Source: Cryptomeria japonica (lineage: Eukaryota; Streptophyta; Pinopsida; Cupressales; Cupressaceae). Taken from it: DNA of 64,000 nt. Below the pieces are notes generated by a model, which worked only from the letters and a program-made list of their open reading frames with translations, was not told the origin of the DNA and did not search any database. Positions 34,627-48,308 of this stretch are shown piece after piece. The translations under genes were made by a program, and so were the position numbers. The DNA lies in contig NC_081414.1 of the NCBI RefSeq assembly GCF_030272615.1, positions 304,384,164-304,448,163 of the forward strand, given 5' to 3'. Positions within the stretch are counted from its first letter, which is position 1; each line of letters opens with the position of its first letter.

Positions 34627-37600
34627 TATATATACATTAATTAATAATTTAATAAATTAAATTAATCATTAAAACTTTTTAATAAAAAAGTAATATATAA
34701 AAAAAACCTTTAAATAAAATATAATTTATAAACTCCATATATATATTTTTATAACATAAAATAAAACTTTAATCTTTATTTATTTAATTATTTTTTCATA
34801 AAAGGCTACCCACGTGGAGGACCCCACATGGGCTCCCTTCCAAAGGGAAGGGTTGTGGAGTCCATGCCGTGGACTCCACATAGCCACGACTGTGTGGAGG
34901 CCACGCCATGGCCTCATAGCTTGGCTCCCCACTATGGCAGCCCAAGACCTAGGGATGGGGTCGAGCCTTGGCTCCCCCATCTCACGTAAAACAATATTTT
35001 TTTTTGTTTTGATAATCTCAGACAAAACTCCCAAATAAAATAGAATCAGAATGTTTCAGAGACAAAACAGAGAATGAATTCAATCAATTTAAAACAAAAC
35101 ATTTTTATTCCCAGGCAACCCATTCTGGCGAAATTTTTCCAGCATAACCCCTCTTAGGGGTAAAATTAGAAAATCTACTCAATCTATAATCATGAAATCC
35201 AACTAATTTAGCAATCTACAAACCAAATAGCAAGATACATGAAGGAATTTCAGATTTCTTCCAACTCCTATATACACCCAACATTTTAAATTTAACACAT
35301 CATTTCTTTCCCAAAATGAAGAAATGGATTTGCATCCATGAAACGAAGGATTCAATGCTAAATTAATTGCTCAATTCATATCCAAAATGAAGGAGTTTTT
35401 TTTTTAAGAAAAAGGGCAGCTACACACACACATGAAGCTCCTTTAAATTCAGGCAAATTTCAACAAAAACAACAAAGGATTAACTAAAATGCCAACCTTG
35501 AATGCTATCCTGGAGGTGTTGAAGATGAGCTCCACCTGCAAAATACCCAAAATCCTTCTACAAAAGTTCCCCAAAATCCCTAAATTTTTACCATCCAAAA
35601 AAATATTTCTCCCAAAATATTTTCCAAAAATAATCCTCTCCCAAAAATATTTTCAAACCCTGGGTTAAATGCCAAGTTTTTCACCAAAAATCTCATTTCT
35701 AAAATAAAAATACTTTTACAGAGTTTATTTCTAATTTCGAAAAATTGAAATGCCTCTTCCTCATTTAATTTCTAATTTTCCAATTTAACACAACTTAACA
35801 TTTAAATTTCAAAAATATTATGAGGGCAATATATATTTTTTATTTAAAATAAAATCCCCAAATTAATCTTTCACACTTTATCAAATATATATTAACTTGC
35901 TTTTCTAATTAAAATTGATTTTCTTTAAATCATTAAAATCAACTTTTCTTTTTTTTTTTAAAAGGCAAAGAGATTAAATTAATTCTATTTCAAATTAATT
36001 TAAATCTTTCCTTTCCAAAAGCATAACTAAATAATTAATCCATTAATATTAATCATTTAATTGAACTTGCTCCTAATTTAAATTGAGCAATTCAAATTAA
36101 CGATTAATCGCATAAAGGAACCCTATTTAATTTAGTCCCTTAATCTTTAATGCACAAACACAAATTTAATCAATTTAAATACTAAGGACTAATTACTCAA
36201 TTTAACCACACACAAAACACACAATCCACGAAGGCCAAACAAATAGACGACTTGCATACCCCACGAAAGGAATGCTAACAAACGACTGTCAACGCTCACA
36301 TGAGTATGACTAGGGTCAAATTAGGGTCTCCCGACCACCTAATCCAATTTCTAAGGGTTAATGAGGAGCATTCAAGCCTGTGAACCCAGATGGAGTCGAA
36401 CCTTGCACCCATGTGGTACTGTACCTGCAATCTCCTGCAACCATGAATCACACATGCATATATATACATTAATTAATAATTTAATAAATAAAATTAATCA
36501 TTAAAACTTTTTAATAAAAAAGTAATATATAAAAAACCTTTAAATAAAATATAATTTATAAAATCCATATATTTTTTTTTATAACATAAAATAAAAGTTT
36601 AATCTTTATTTATTTATTCATAAAAGGCTACCCACGTGGAGGACCCCACATGGGCTCCCTTCCAAAGGGAAGGGCTGTGGAGTCCATGTCGTGGACTCCA
36701 CACAACCACGACTGTGTGGAGGCCACGCCATGGCCTCATAGCCTAGCTCCCCACTATGGAAGCCCAAGGCTTGGGGATGGGGTTGAACCTTGGCTCCCCC
36801 ATCTCACGTAAAACAATAATTTTTTTTTTTTTTGATAATCTCAGACAAAAATCCCAAATAAAATAGATTCAGAAATTTTCAAAGACAAAATAGAGAATGA
36901 ATTCAATCAATTTAAAACAAAACATTTTTATTCCCAGGCAACCCATTCTGGCGAAATTTTTCCAGCATAACCCCTCTCAGGGGTAAAATTAGCAAATCTA
37001 CTCAATCTATAAACATGAAATCCAACTAATTTAACAATCTACAAACCAAATAGCAAGATACATGAAGGAATTTCGGATTTCTTCCAACTCTTATATACAC
37101 ACAACATTTTAAATTTAACACATCATTTCTTTCCCAAAATGAAGAAATGGATTTGCATCCATGAAACAAAGGATTCAATGCTAAATTAATTGCTCAATTC
37201 ATATCCAAAATGAAGGAGTTTTTTTTAAAGAAAAAGGGCAGCCACACACAGAGGAAGCTCCTTTAAATTCAGGCAAATTTCAACAAAAACAACAAAGGAT
37301 TAACTAAAATGCCAACCTTGAATGCTATCCTGGAGGTGTTGAAGATGAGCTCCACCTGCAAATACCCAAAATCCTTCTACAAAAGTTCCCCAAATTCTTC
37401 CCCAAAATCCCTAAATTTTTACCATCCAAAAAAATATTTCTCCCAAAATATTTTCCAAAAATAATTCTCTCCCAAAAATATTTTCAAACCCTAGGTTAAA
37501 TGCCAAGTTTTTCACCAAAAATCTCATTTCTAAAATAAAAATACTTTTACACTGTTTATTTCTAATTTCGAAAAATCAAAATACCTCTTCCTCATTTAAT

Positions 37601-38290
37601 TTCTAATTATCCAATTTAACACAACTTAACATTTAAATTTCAAAAATATTATGAGGGCAATATATATTTTTTATTTAAAATAAAATCCCCAAATTAATCT
37701 TTCACACTTTATCAAATATATATTAACTTGCTTTTCTAATTAAAATTGACTTTCTTTAAATCATTAAAATCAACTTTTCTTATTTTTTTTAAAGGCAAAG
37801 AGATTAAATTAATTCTATTTCAAATTAATTTAAATCTTTCCTTTCCAAAAGCATAACTAAATAATTAATCCATTAAAATTAATCATTTAATTGAACTTGC
37901 TTCTAATTTAAATTGAGCAATTCAAATTAACGATTAATCACATATAGGAACCCTATTTAATTTAGTCCCTTAATCTTTAATGCACAAACACAGATTTAAT
38001 CAATTTAAATACTAAGGACTAATTACTCAATTTAACCACACACAAAACATGCAATCCACGAAGGCCAAACAAACAGACGACCTGCATACCCAACCAAAGG
38101 AATACTAACAGATGACTGACAATGCTCACATGAGCATGACTAGGGTCAAATTAGGGTTTCCCGACGACCTAATCCAATTTCTAAGGGTTAATGAGGAGCA
38201 CTCAAACCCATGAACCTAGATGGAGTCGAACCTCGCACCCATGCGGTACTGTACCTGCAATCTCTGCAACCATGAATCACACATGCATAT
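34627..38290. repeat. 1.83-kb tandem duplication inside LTR
   Basis: Two direct copies offset by about 1,832 bases, joined at TGCATATATATACATT (36455-36470), where an AT microsatellite supplies short homology. Both contain the GC-rich hairpin island and the same downstream words (CCAGGCAACCCATTCTGGCG). Confidence 0.9.
34801..34985. repeat. GC-rich hairpin island (copy 1)
   Basis: A GC-rich block in very AT-rich DNA. It contains a perfect 10-bp stem GTGGAGTCCA / TGGACTCCAC with loop TGCCG (34855-34879) and TCCCTTCC/GGAAGGG symmetry. Copies recur at about 36623 and 44617. Confidence 0.8.
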
Positions 38291-38478
38291 ATGTATATAT
38301 ATTTAATAAGAGTGTTAGCCTGAGATTAATAGCACAATTTAGGAGAAAAATAAACTTACATACGAATTGATGTGACAACCACATTAACAGGTACAGACAT
38401 TAATTAAAACCTCTGACTATAACTTGATTACATGATAACTAACCAAGATTAAAATCTGATTAGGGCAGGGGTACTACA

Positions 38479-41400
38479 TTCTCCCCCCTAGATTCTGACT
38501 TACTCCTGGAATTCATAAGGCTAGCTAGAGAACATGTTGCACACATTAGCCCCGAAACTCATTCAACAAATATCAAATCGCACATAGGAATCTTTCCATA
38601 AATATTATGAAACATTATTGCTAAATCCTTTACGAATGCCATCATCCATTGGTAAGATACATCTAAATCCATACGTTTCCTAAAATATTCTAAGAACTAT
38701 CTTTAATCATAGTAGAGAACCAAGAATTTTCTCCCTTTCATTACACCAAATTAAAGCATTAATAGAGGTAAGCCACAATTACCATACTCATCTATCAATC
38801 ATGACAAGAAAACATGCCATCATGATCAATTTCTTTTACCAATACATCTTTTCATAAAACTTAATCACATAGAACTAGTTTCAATATCAAATTCTATAGC
38901 CGAGTTAACTTTCATGAAATAAGAGAAACATACAGAACACAATTGCTCATACTTGCTAGGCATATCAGAACCTTCCCAATGACTATATCCCATAACATAG
39001 TGACAAGATAATATAATTTGCTCCAAGATTACACATAATAACCATCCACGTAACAGGAATGCACAACTCAAAAGGCCACATGTGAGCATGTCTAATGCTC
39101 GGTCAAAGATAACATGCACGATCAACATCTCTATGCTTGATCACAAAATAATAACATAATCATAAATATCCAATATCTCACTCAAGGCTCGATGGTGCTA
39201 GGGCACACCATAGCAGTGCTACCTTCCATACAAGACCTCTGTGAACATCCCTTGTTGAGTAAGGTGGTTAGCCTCCAAGAGATAGTCACCACACATAGGT
39301 AGGTAGTGGATCCTAGCTGCATCACAACCTCACATAACCCCATCCTCAAGGTTCCCTACGTCTACTTCCTCGTATACACTCATCTAAGACCACCTCCTAC
39401 GTTCTTGGAGAGGAATTCACATTACAACACAGAACCAACATACGGAAACAATAAGGATAAACCAGTTTAGCCACCAAAGTACGGATGAATAAAGATAATA
39501 AATCATCAATTCCAACAGCAAGGTAAGAAAATAATCCAGAATTTGCAACACCAAATCAAGTATGCAAAAGATCACAAGATCATGGCTAAACCTCCAAAGT
39601 CAAAATAGAATAAATTGCTGGTCCACAAAGAAATAAATAAGAATATCACAACTGCACATAACATCACTATGCGACTAGCATCTAGCCACCAACGAGGAAG
39701 GAAGGAACAATCGTCTAGCTATTGCAGTAGCTCATCATGTGGTGCGGCCTAGTCACACATCCACATGGCATGGTAGTGTGCACCTTGACATCACCCCGCA
39801 TCACATTGTCACGCGACATGACAATACTCCAAGCAGAGAAGACATGCAATGGACGTATCCCGCATGGTAGTGTACCTAGCGGAAAAAGGCACGTGTAGGT
39901 CAGGTCCTGCATAGCGACGTATCTCTCAGGATACTCATCGTAAGCCAGCAGTATATATGGCTAAGGTCCACCCACATGTCTACCAACACCTACCAACTGA
40001 CAACTCATGTGAATAAACCTACCTTTCATGAAGACAAGGCAAATGATCCTACAATAAAAACCATCATTATGCTCAAGAACTGTCATCATTATGCTCAAAT
40101 AAAGGATAGGAATAGGCTGGCACACATAAACCTTATAAATGGGTTCATCAAAAGGGAAAGTATTGAGTACACCTATAATATAGTTTCATTATTTAGCTAT
40201 ATTTTTCCTCAAAATAGAGAAGCTAAAGTCGCTTCGCGCTGGCATTACTGGTATGCTGATCCATACTATTCAAGGAATGGTGACTTCTAATACTACCCCT
40301 TAACATACCGAATTACCAACAACCTGAGGTTTGGTACTCAGTAGGGAAACAATTAAGCAACATCACATAAATAGTATGGTTTCCCATACTCATAAGTAAA
40401 CATATCCTCCATGGTTGATTACTTCACCATCCCATGGGCACATAAAGAAAGCACGGGTTTCTTACAATACACAAAGAAAGAACCAGTACTAGTTTAGTCA
40501 CATTTATGAGGAGTACTTTTCAGTACGCTATAATCTACTCAAAGAAGGTTTTAATTATGCTTTTCACATGAATAACTGAATAAAGTTTATTTTAGATACA
40601 AGTATTGAAATTCTTCTTAGCCATTCAAAATTACATAAGGAAATAACATCATTCCGATATCTTTTCTAAATCCATTAAGCATTCACAACCACATTACTAA
40701 CTATGCAAATTTCGTTATGAAGATCAAGACTTTCATCTTTTCATAAAAAGCCAAAAATGCAAAAAGTACAATTTCACATGTTTTATAAACACTCTATTTA
40801 AATCAATGCACTCTTTAGTAGCATTACTAAAATTTAATAATCTAGGCAAAGAGGAGGAAAAAGAGAGTTTGATAACCAATCTATTTCATACATGGACACA
40901 AGATCACACGACATTATAAAATTTCTCACTATAAGTCTATCATCTTAATTGTATGGTTTTCATCTATTGTTTAGAAGAATGCCAACAGGTCTAACATGAA
41001 ATTTCCATTTATTATGGTTGCAACAGAATGTTCTAGTTTTCCAAACAACAGAGATCAAGATGGGCAATTTTTTTGATAATACAAGATCTCTTGCGAACAC
41101 TCACTATTTTTAATTCTCTACAAAGCCTATCATAATTTGCAACCTTTCTTTGAAAATCTAGGGTACGATAAGAAGATAAACGGGGAACTTATCAACTAAA
41201 TAATACATATTACTATATGTACATCAAACAAGCTTTTCATTTGCACTTTCTAATCATAATAAAGCAATCATATATATCCAACAACAAGTTCAATGTAGCA
41301 TTGTTAAAATAGATCCTCAATCAATCTGGTTAAATGAAACACATAAAACAATATTTTGTGGAACACATTAATACACTCTCAAAGCTACTATAACATGTTC

Positions 41401-42153
41401 CCTTTTATACTTCTTTTACAAACAAAGTAGTTTCACATAACAACTATTCACATATTAATGCACCTTGCTTAAGATAGGATTTAATTATGTTACTCCTACA
41501 AAACACATGGATAATTCTTTAATGTAAACATACAATTTTTTTCTCAATAACCAATATGAACTTTCAAACCCATAGCCCTTTTCATTATCTAAAAAACACA
41601 TAAGCGTCATAATGCTCACACAAGGGTTCAAGAAGTCACACCCTTTCTCTTGCACAAGTAATCTCACATAAGAGATAATTACACATATCACAAGCATTTA
41701 ATTTCTAGTGAGAGAGAGGAGGAAGGGTGATAATCATTCAATATATACCATACTAGCCTTTCAAGTGAAAAACACTAAGCTAGATCATAATCTTAAACAA
41801 GCACACTACGTACTTTCAAATTCAGGTGAACACTGACCAACCCAAATGGATTAGTCTAAAGAGTACAAAAATCAATAAGGAAGGTACACACGACTCTCTT
41901 TTAGAATAAGAGTAATCATAGACCAAGACATCAATAAGCAAACAAAGAACATATAATCACTCAAAAACACCAATATCAAGAAGGTGAAAACAAGTTGTGA
42001 ACACACACGTTACACACAAGATAAGGTATGCTCAATCACACACATACAAAAGGAGGACACGCATACAACATAAGGTCAATACACCTCACACCAACAAAGG
42101 GCACAAGCGAAACCAAAGATCCCAGTGTTTGCAACATGGGCTTTGATACCAAA
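38479..42153 (-). mobile_element. LARD internal region, non-coding
   Basis: About 3.7 kb with no ORF above chance length, bounded by the PPT (38479-38490) and PBS (42139-42151). No gag, protease, RT or integrase motif was found on either strand. Confidence 0.7.
42139..42151 (-). other. LARD primer-binding site
   Basis: TGGTATCAAAGCC on the - strand, one mismatch from the initiator-Met tRNA site TGGTATCAGAGCC, two bases from the LTR edge. Confidence 0.8.
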
Positions 42154-45100
42154 TGTAATGCCCCACCAGGAAACCCCGAAGGGATAAACTAAAACATAAG
42201 AACAGAGTGCAAATAATTTAAAAAATAAAATTAAACACAACATAATGATACAACGAGATATCAAAGTACAAATTACACAGCGGAAGACTTCAACTAACAT
42301 CTAAAGAGTTTCCTAACGTGATTACTTAATTCCACATTTAACTTAACTCACGCTAATTAATCCAATAAGCTAATTATCTTAATAACGAGATAATTCTTAA
42401 ACAAGGATTAATTTCTTTCAGTCAGATAAAAATATAGATCACATGATAAGGTTCATCCATTAAGATTTATTCATACCTTACATTCAAGCTTTCATTAAAA
42501 CTTAAGTCATGCATCTAATTTCATAGTGTACTTAAATTTCATCATAAACTAATGAGTTCTTTCCATGCATACTTAATTTCATTGACAATAACTGAATATA
42601 TTCCATTATTCTAATCTACATTCTTTCACGATCCAATTTACTACATTTAAAAGACAACTGCATACATGCATTTACAATTAATTTCATCTAATCCACTTTA
42701 TACATTCTAACATAATGCCAACCATACATGCTAAAACTAAAAAGGAACATAAGAACATAAGCATCACATAACACCAAATTGATATCGGAGTTCACCCCTA
42801 GAGGGCTACATCTCCGGGTTTGCTCAACTGCAAGACCCCTCTGGTCATTAAATAAGTTAAGCATACACAAGCTTCACATTATTTACAATCCTGCCATCAA
42901 GGTGAACATATCCAATATACAATGACCACATCGGTCAAATAAATACATAAATGATCCCTGAATAGGAAATGATCCAATTGAACATAATAGAAGCAAATAC
43001 AAAGGTCCATTGGAGCATCCACAAAACTAAGTCATCGCAACCCAAGGTCTAGCATGATATCAAGTACTCACAAGACATAAGCAATAGGATGACTCCACAA
43101 AAATGCTCCTATCAAGACAAATCAACAATACATTAGCGAACATAAGGGACAAGTGTCATCACATAACCTAGTATGGTTACCATGGCAGGTCTTCATAGGT
43201 TCCGACCTCATCCACTGGGTTACCCTAGCAACTTATTCCGAACCTTTGGCCCATCCAAGCCTCATGTGGACCCACACATCCTTTCGTGAAGACAAGGATG
43301 ATGGTTTGCCATTTCAGGCCTTCTCACTGAATGTCGAGTCTGTACTAGCACTCGCCCCATGTGTGAGGCATAATTATCTTACTTAGTGATTCATTAACTA
43401 ACTCTCTAATATTCTATTAGGTTATCACTTATTAGACACACTTTTGATGGGTTATCCAGCAACCACTTTGGGTGCGACCCCCAATCGAAAGCCACTTTCC
43501 CATACGACACTAGACCATGCTCAACAAACTCCTAAACCTAGGCATACACAAGGTCAAGCAAATAGAGTTCAAAATGGAGGGAACAACCATTTGGTCAAAC
43601 ACAACTTTATATGAGGTGCACTGACTGAAGGTACTCTAACTAGAGACCTGACCAGCTATGGTCAAACAAGAAGCAACACTCGACACCCGCATAAAGGACA
43701 TGACCAGTTACAACACCATCACAAGACAACAGTCAAACTTGAAATCGAGGACAAAAACAGGCACCCAAATCAACCATACGACAGGGTCCAATCAAACAAA
43801 GCAAGTCTTGCCATTACTTAAGCAAAAGTGAATACAAAAAATTAAACTTGCATAGGCAATAACCAGGAGAGACAATCTTTTTTTTTCTCCTATTGTTTTC
43901 ACACAACAATCGATCCAGTTTTCTAAAGGATCTAAGTTTTCAAAATACAATAACAGAAAAATCACCATTACAAGATAAATTCAATACCAAAATTGCAATA
44001 GTACAATCTTGCCTATTTCTCAACACAGAGGAAAAATATAAATTAAACAATTTATTTTACTAAATGAAAATATCATTTACTTACCAATTTTCCAAACAAT
44101 ACATTATTTAATTCCCCATATTTCCAAATAATACATTATTTAATTTCCAATATTTCCAATAGTATATCATTTAAATTTCCAAAATATCCAATGATATAAT
44201 ATTCCATTTTCCAATTGCTCAAATACTATACTATTTCATTTCTAAAATTTCCAGATAACCTATTATCATTTAATTTATCAAATAATATATTCCTAAATAA
44301 TATATTATTTAAAATTTACCAAATAATAAATATATTTTATTTTCAAAATTTTTCCAAATAAGATACTTCCTGCAAGCATCTTAAAAAAAAAAGCAAATTA
44401 AACATTAATTAATATATATATATTAATTACTCATTAATTATATATATACATTAATTAATAATTTAATAAATTAAATTAATCATTAAAACTTTTTAATAAA
44501 AAGGTAATATATAAAAAAACCTTTAAATAAAATATAATTTATAAACTCCATATATTTTTTTTTATAACATAAAATAAAAGTATAATCTTTATTTTTATTT
44601 TTTGTTTTTCATAAAAGGCTACCCACGTGGGCTCCCTTCCAAAGGGAAGGGCTGTGGAGTCCATGCCGTGGACTCCACACAACCATGGCTGTGTGGAGGC
44701 CACACCATGGCCTCACAGCCTAACTCCCCACTATGGCAGCCCAAGGCGTGGGGATGGGGTTGAGCCTTGGCTCCCCCATCTCACGTAAAACAATATATAT
44801 ATATTTTTTGATAATCTTAGACAAAACTCCCAAATAAAATAGACTCAGAAATTTTTAGAGACAAAACAGATAATGAATTCAATCAATTTAAATCAAAACA
44901 TTTTCATTCCCAGGCAACCCATTTTGTCAAAATTTTTCCAGCATAGCCCCTCTCAGGGGTAAAATTAGCAAATCTACTCAATCTATAAACATGAAATCCA
45001 ACTAATTTAACAATCTAAAAACCAAATAACAAGATACATGAAGGAATTTCAGATTTCTTCGAACTCCTATATACATACAACATTTTAAATTTAACATATC

Positions 45101-46279
45101 ATTTCTTTCCCAAAATGAAGAAATGGATTTGCATCCATGAAACAAAGGATTCAATGCTAAATTAATTGCTCAATTCATATCCAAAATGAAGGAGTTTTTT
45201 TTAAAGAAAAAGGGCAGCTACACACAGAGGAAGCTCCTTTAAATTCAGGCAAATTTCAACAAAAACAACAAAGGATTAACTAAAATGCCAACCTTGAATG
45301 CTATCCTGGAGGTGTTGAAGATGAGCTCCACCTACAAAATACCCAAAATCCTTCTACAAAAGTTCCCCAAATTCTTCCCCAAAATCCCCAAATTTTTACC
45401 ATCCAAAAAAATATTTTTCCCAAAATATTTTCCAAAAATAATCCTCTCCCAAAAATATTTTCAAACCCTATGTTAAATGCCAAGTTTTTCACCAAAATTC
45501 TTCTTTCTAAAATAAAAATACTTTTACACAGTTTATTTCTAATTTCGAAAAATCAAAATGCCTCTTCCTCATTTAATTTCTAATTTTCCAATTTAATACA
45601 ACTTAACATTTAAATTTCAAAAATATTATGAGGGCAATATATATATTTTATTTAAAATAAAATCCCCAAATTAATCTTTCATACTTTATCAAATATATAT
45701 TAACTTGCTTTTCTAATTAAAATTGATTTTCTTTAAATCATTAAAATCAACCTTTCTATTTTTTTTTAAAGGCAAAGAGATTAAATTAATTCTATTTCAA
45801 ATTAATTTAAATCTTTCCTTTCCAAAAGCATAACTAAATAAATTAATCCATTAAAATGAATCATTTAATTGAACTTGCTCCTAATCTAAATTGAGCAATT
45901 CAAATTAACGATTAATCGCATAAAGGAACCCTATTTAATTTAGTCCCTTAATCTTTAATGCGGAAACACAGATTTAATCAATTTAAATACTAAGGACTAA
46001 TTACTCAATTTAACCACACATAAAACATGCAATCCATGAAGGCCAAACAAACAGACGACTTGCATACCCAACCAAAGGAATACTAACAGATGACTAACAA
46101 TGCTCACATGAGCACGACTAGGGTCAAATGAGGGTCTCCTGACCACATATTCCAATTTCTAAGGGTTAATGAGGAGCATTTAAACCTGTGAACCCAGATG
46201 GAGTCGAACCTCGCACCCATGCGAACTGTACCTGTAATCTCCTGCAACCATGAATCACACACACACACGCACACAAACA

Positions 46280-46353
<74 letters not shown>

Positions 46354-46498
46354 ACAATTTAGGAGAAAAATAAACTTACATACGAATTGATGTGACAACC
46401 ACATCAACAGGTACACACATTAATTAAAACCTTTGACTATAACTTGATTACATGATAACTAACCAAGATTAAAATCTGATTAGGGCAGGGGTACTACA
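42154..46498 (-). mobile_element. LARD 5' LTR, 4.35 kb
   Basis: Single-unit version of the LTR. Near its distal end a (GA)n tract replaces the TATATA/AATAAGAGTG sequence seen in the left LTR. Confidence 0.85.
46284..46353. repeat. (GA)n microsatellite in LARD LTR
   Basis: About 70 bases of GA preceded by CA repeats. Absent from the other LTR, so expanded after or during insertion. Confidence 0.95.
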
Positions 46499-46516
46499 AC
46501 TCTCATTTGAGAAGTG

Positions 46517-46570
46517 TGTGAATTGGGAGATTTGTAGTGAGTTGTATCACTACAAATCTCCCAATTCACA
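46517..46570. repeat. Perfect 24-bp inverted repeat, 6-base loop
   Basis: The arms 46517-46540 and 46547-46570 are exact reverse complements (AATTGGGAGATTTGTAGTGA and its partner), loop GTTGTA. It lies immediately right of the LARD insertion. It could be a foldback element end or a transcribed hairpin. Confidence 0.9.
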
Positions 46571-46639
46571 AAGAAGAGGTATTATTGGCCATATGAAGAT
46601 ATTGGAAAGAGAATTTTGCAATGAAGTATAAGTTTATTA

Positions 46640-47110
46640 AAATTTAATAGTTTAGAAATAGTAATATCATTCGTAGAATATAATTTAATTATTTTCAAGT
46701 AATTTTTTTTCACTATAAAGTTAAGTATTACTTTTAAGCGATTCTTTTTCACTATAAAGTTTAATATTATTTTTAAATGATTTTTTATACTTTCAAGTAA
46801 TTTAATTTACTATAATGCTATGTATTACTTTTAAGTGATTCTTTTTCACTATAAAATTAAACATTATTTTTGAAGTGATTTATTTTCACTATACTTTCAA
46901 GTAATTCTTTTTCACTATAAAGTTAGGTATTACTTTAAAGTGATTCTTTTTCACTATAAAGTGAAATATTGTTTTTAAGTAATTTTTCACTATACTTTCA
47001 AGTAATTCTTTTTTCACTATATTGTTAAATATTACTTATAAGTGATTCTTTTTTCATTATAAAATCAAATATTATTTTTAAGTGATTTGTTTTTCAATAA
47101 AGAAAAAATC
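46640..47110. repeat. AT-rich tandem repeats
   Basis: About ten degenerate units of AAGTGATTCTTTTTCACTAT plus AAAGTTAAATATTATTTTT (roughly 45-50 bases each). No coding value. Confidence 0.8.
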
Positions 47111-47261
47111 TTTTTTATTTTATACATAAAGTATGCTTTTTTATAATTTTAAAAATCTAAATTATTATTATATGTATTTTTAAATCTTGAGTTATCTTAT
47201 AAATATTTCTAGCACATGTGATGAATGTTTGGACTATTATCACAAAAGAAATAGAAGGGAT

Positions 47262-48190
47262 AATGTTGACAACTGTTTTGACACACCCGCCAACAATCAG
47301 GTAGCCAATATGAACACTCACCACCTCTCCTGAAAAGAAATAAGTTTAGGAAAACTAACTACTCCAAGGTCTCTATAGTCGGGTCACGACGGTGATGGGT
47401 AGTCCAATGGTTGATGTGGTTGTACCTGTTAAGGGGGCCTGCTGGTGGAAACTAAATCTTGTTGATCGTTAATGACTTAACTCCCTTTTTTTTTGTATTT
47501 TATGATTTAAGATTCTCTGAAAAATAAAATTACGAAAGATAAGAAAACAAGAAAACAACAATGAAACCAATTCAATAACAAATTAGCAAGCTACTCAATT
47601 AATTCCTCACAATCCAAAAATTATCAAATATTATTCAAATTAGCATTCAACAATGGACCTCCAGTAAACCTGCAAAATCGTCAACTTCACAGACTTATGG
47701 AAATAAAATCACCAATAATATTGTCTACCACAATAATTCTCATAGACCACTTACGTTCGCAATATGATTCATAAAGTAATAAATAGAAGATCAAACCATG
47801 GTGCTAATTCCAAATAATAGACATTACAAGATCACAAAGAATGACTTCGTAGAATATATGCATAGATCAAACAATCTACAAGCTACTTCTTGTATTAATT
47901 TCAAAGAATGTGTAACAAAAATAACTCAAGTTCATAACAATCTGCAAAATAATCTAAAATTTCTAAGTGGGCCTCAAATCATCAATTTGTGGACCCTTAC
48001 AAATGAATCAAACTTCTCAATTTATAGAGTTTTCTACCCTACTTTCTAGGAAATAAATCTAATCTAAATTAAAAACTCAAAAATAGGAGTCACAGTTAAC
48101 TTGCAAGTTTCTGCCTCTAAACTCCAGTTATCTACTACGAAACAGAGGTTCAGTGAGCACTACGAAGAGAATGATGTATGAGCCAAGCTT
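47262..48190 (-). mobile_element. Possible LTR-like segment (- strand)
   Basis: Begins TGTTGACAACTG in + orientation and holds a - strand TATA box (CTCTATAAATTGAG, complement of about 48017-48030). It lies downstream of the decayed - strand ORF, where a 3' LTR would be expected. No matching 5' copy or TSD was established. Confidence 0.25.
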
Positions 48191-48308
48191 TTGTAGTCAT
48201 GCAGAATTTTGTTCAAAACTGGAATTGCCATTGGAGTGCCAGTGGAGAAGTGATGCAAAATCTCTTCTCAAAAAATCCTCCTATCTTTAGCAATTGTAGG
48301 TTCATCTT

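Larger units (their letters stand above)
32260..38478 (-). mobile_element. LARD 3' LTR, 6.2 kb, with internal duplication
   Basis: It corresponds to the right LTR throughout but is about 1.87 kb longer, because 34627-36458 is repeated as 36459-38290. A 77-codon ORF (33257-33490) also occurs in the other LTR (43153-43386); it has no recognisable domain. Confidence 0.85.
32260..46498 (-). mobile_element. Non-autonomous giant-LTR retrotransposon (LARD-like)
   Basis: Two LTRs (32260-38478 and 42154-46498) begin TGTAATGCCCC and end GGGGTACTACA in + orientation. Adjacent to the right LTR, on the - strand, is a PBS TGGTATCAAAGCC. Adjacent to the left LTR is a purine tract (AGGGGGGAGAA on the - strand), so the element reads on the - strand. 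Flanks GCTCT (32255-32259) and ACTCT (46499-46503) are a slightly diverged 5-bp TSD. The internal region of about 3.7 kb has no recognisable gag or pol. Large LTRs plus conserved non-coding interior fit the LARD class, moved in trans by an autonomous partner. Confidence 0.85.

Noticed and set aside
36381-36450. tRNA-like B box (GGTTCGACTCC on the - strand) in LARD LTRs, also near 38216 and 46196
   Set aside because: No matching A box or cloverleaf could be drawn; the word is part of the LTR family sequence.
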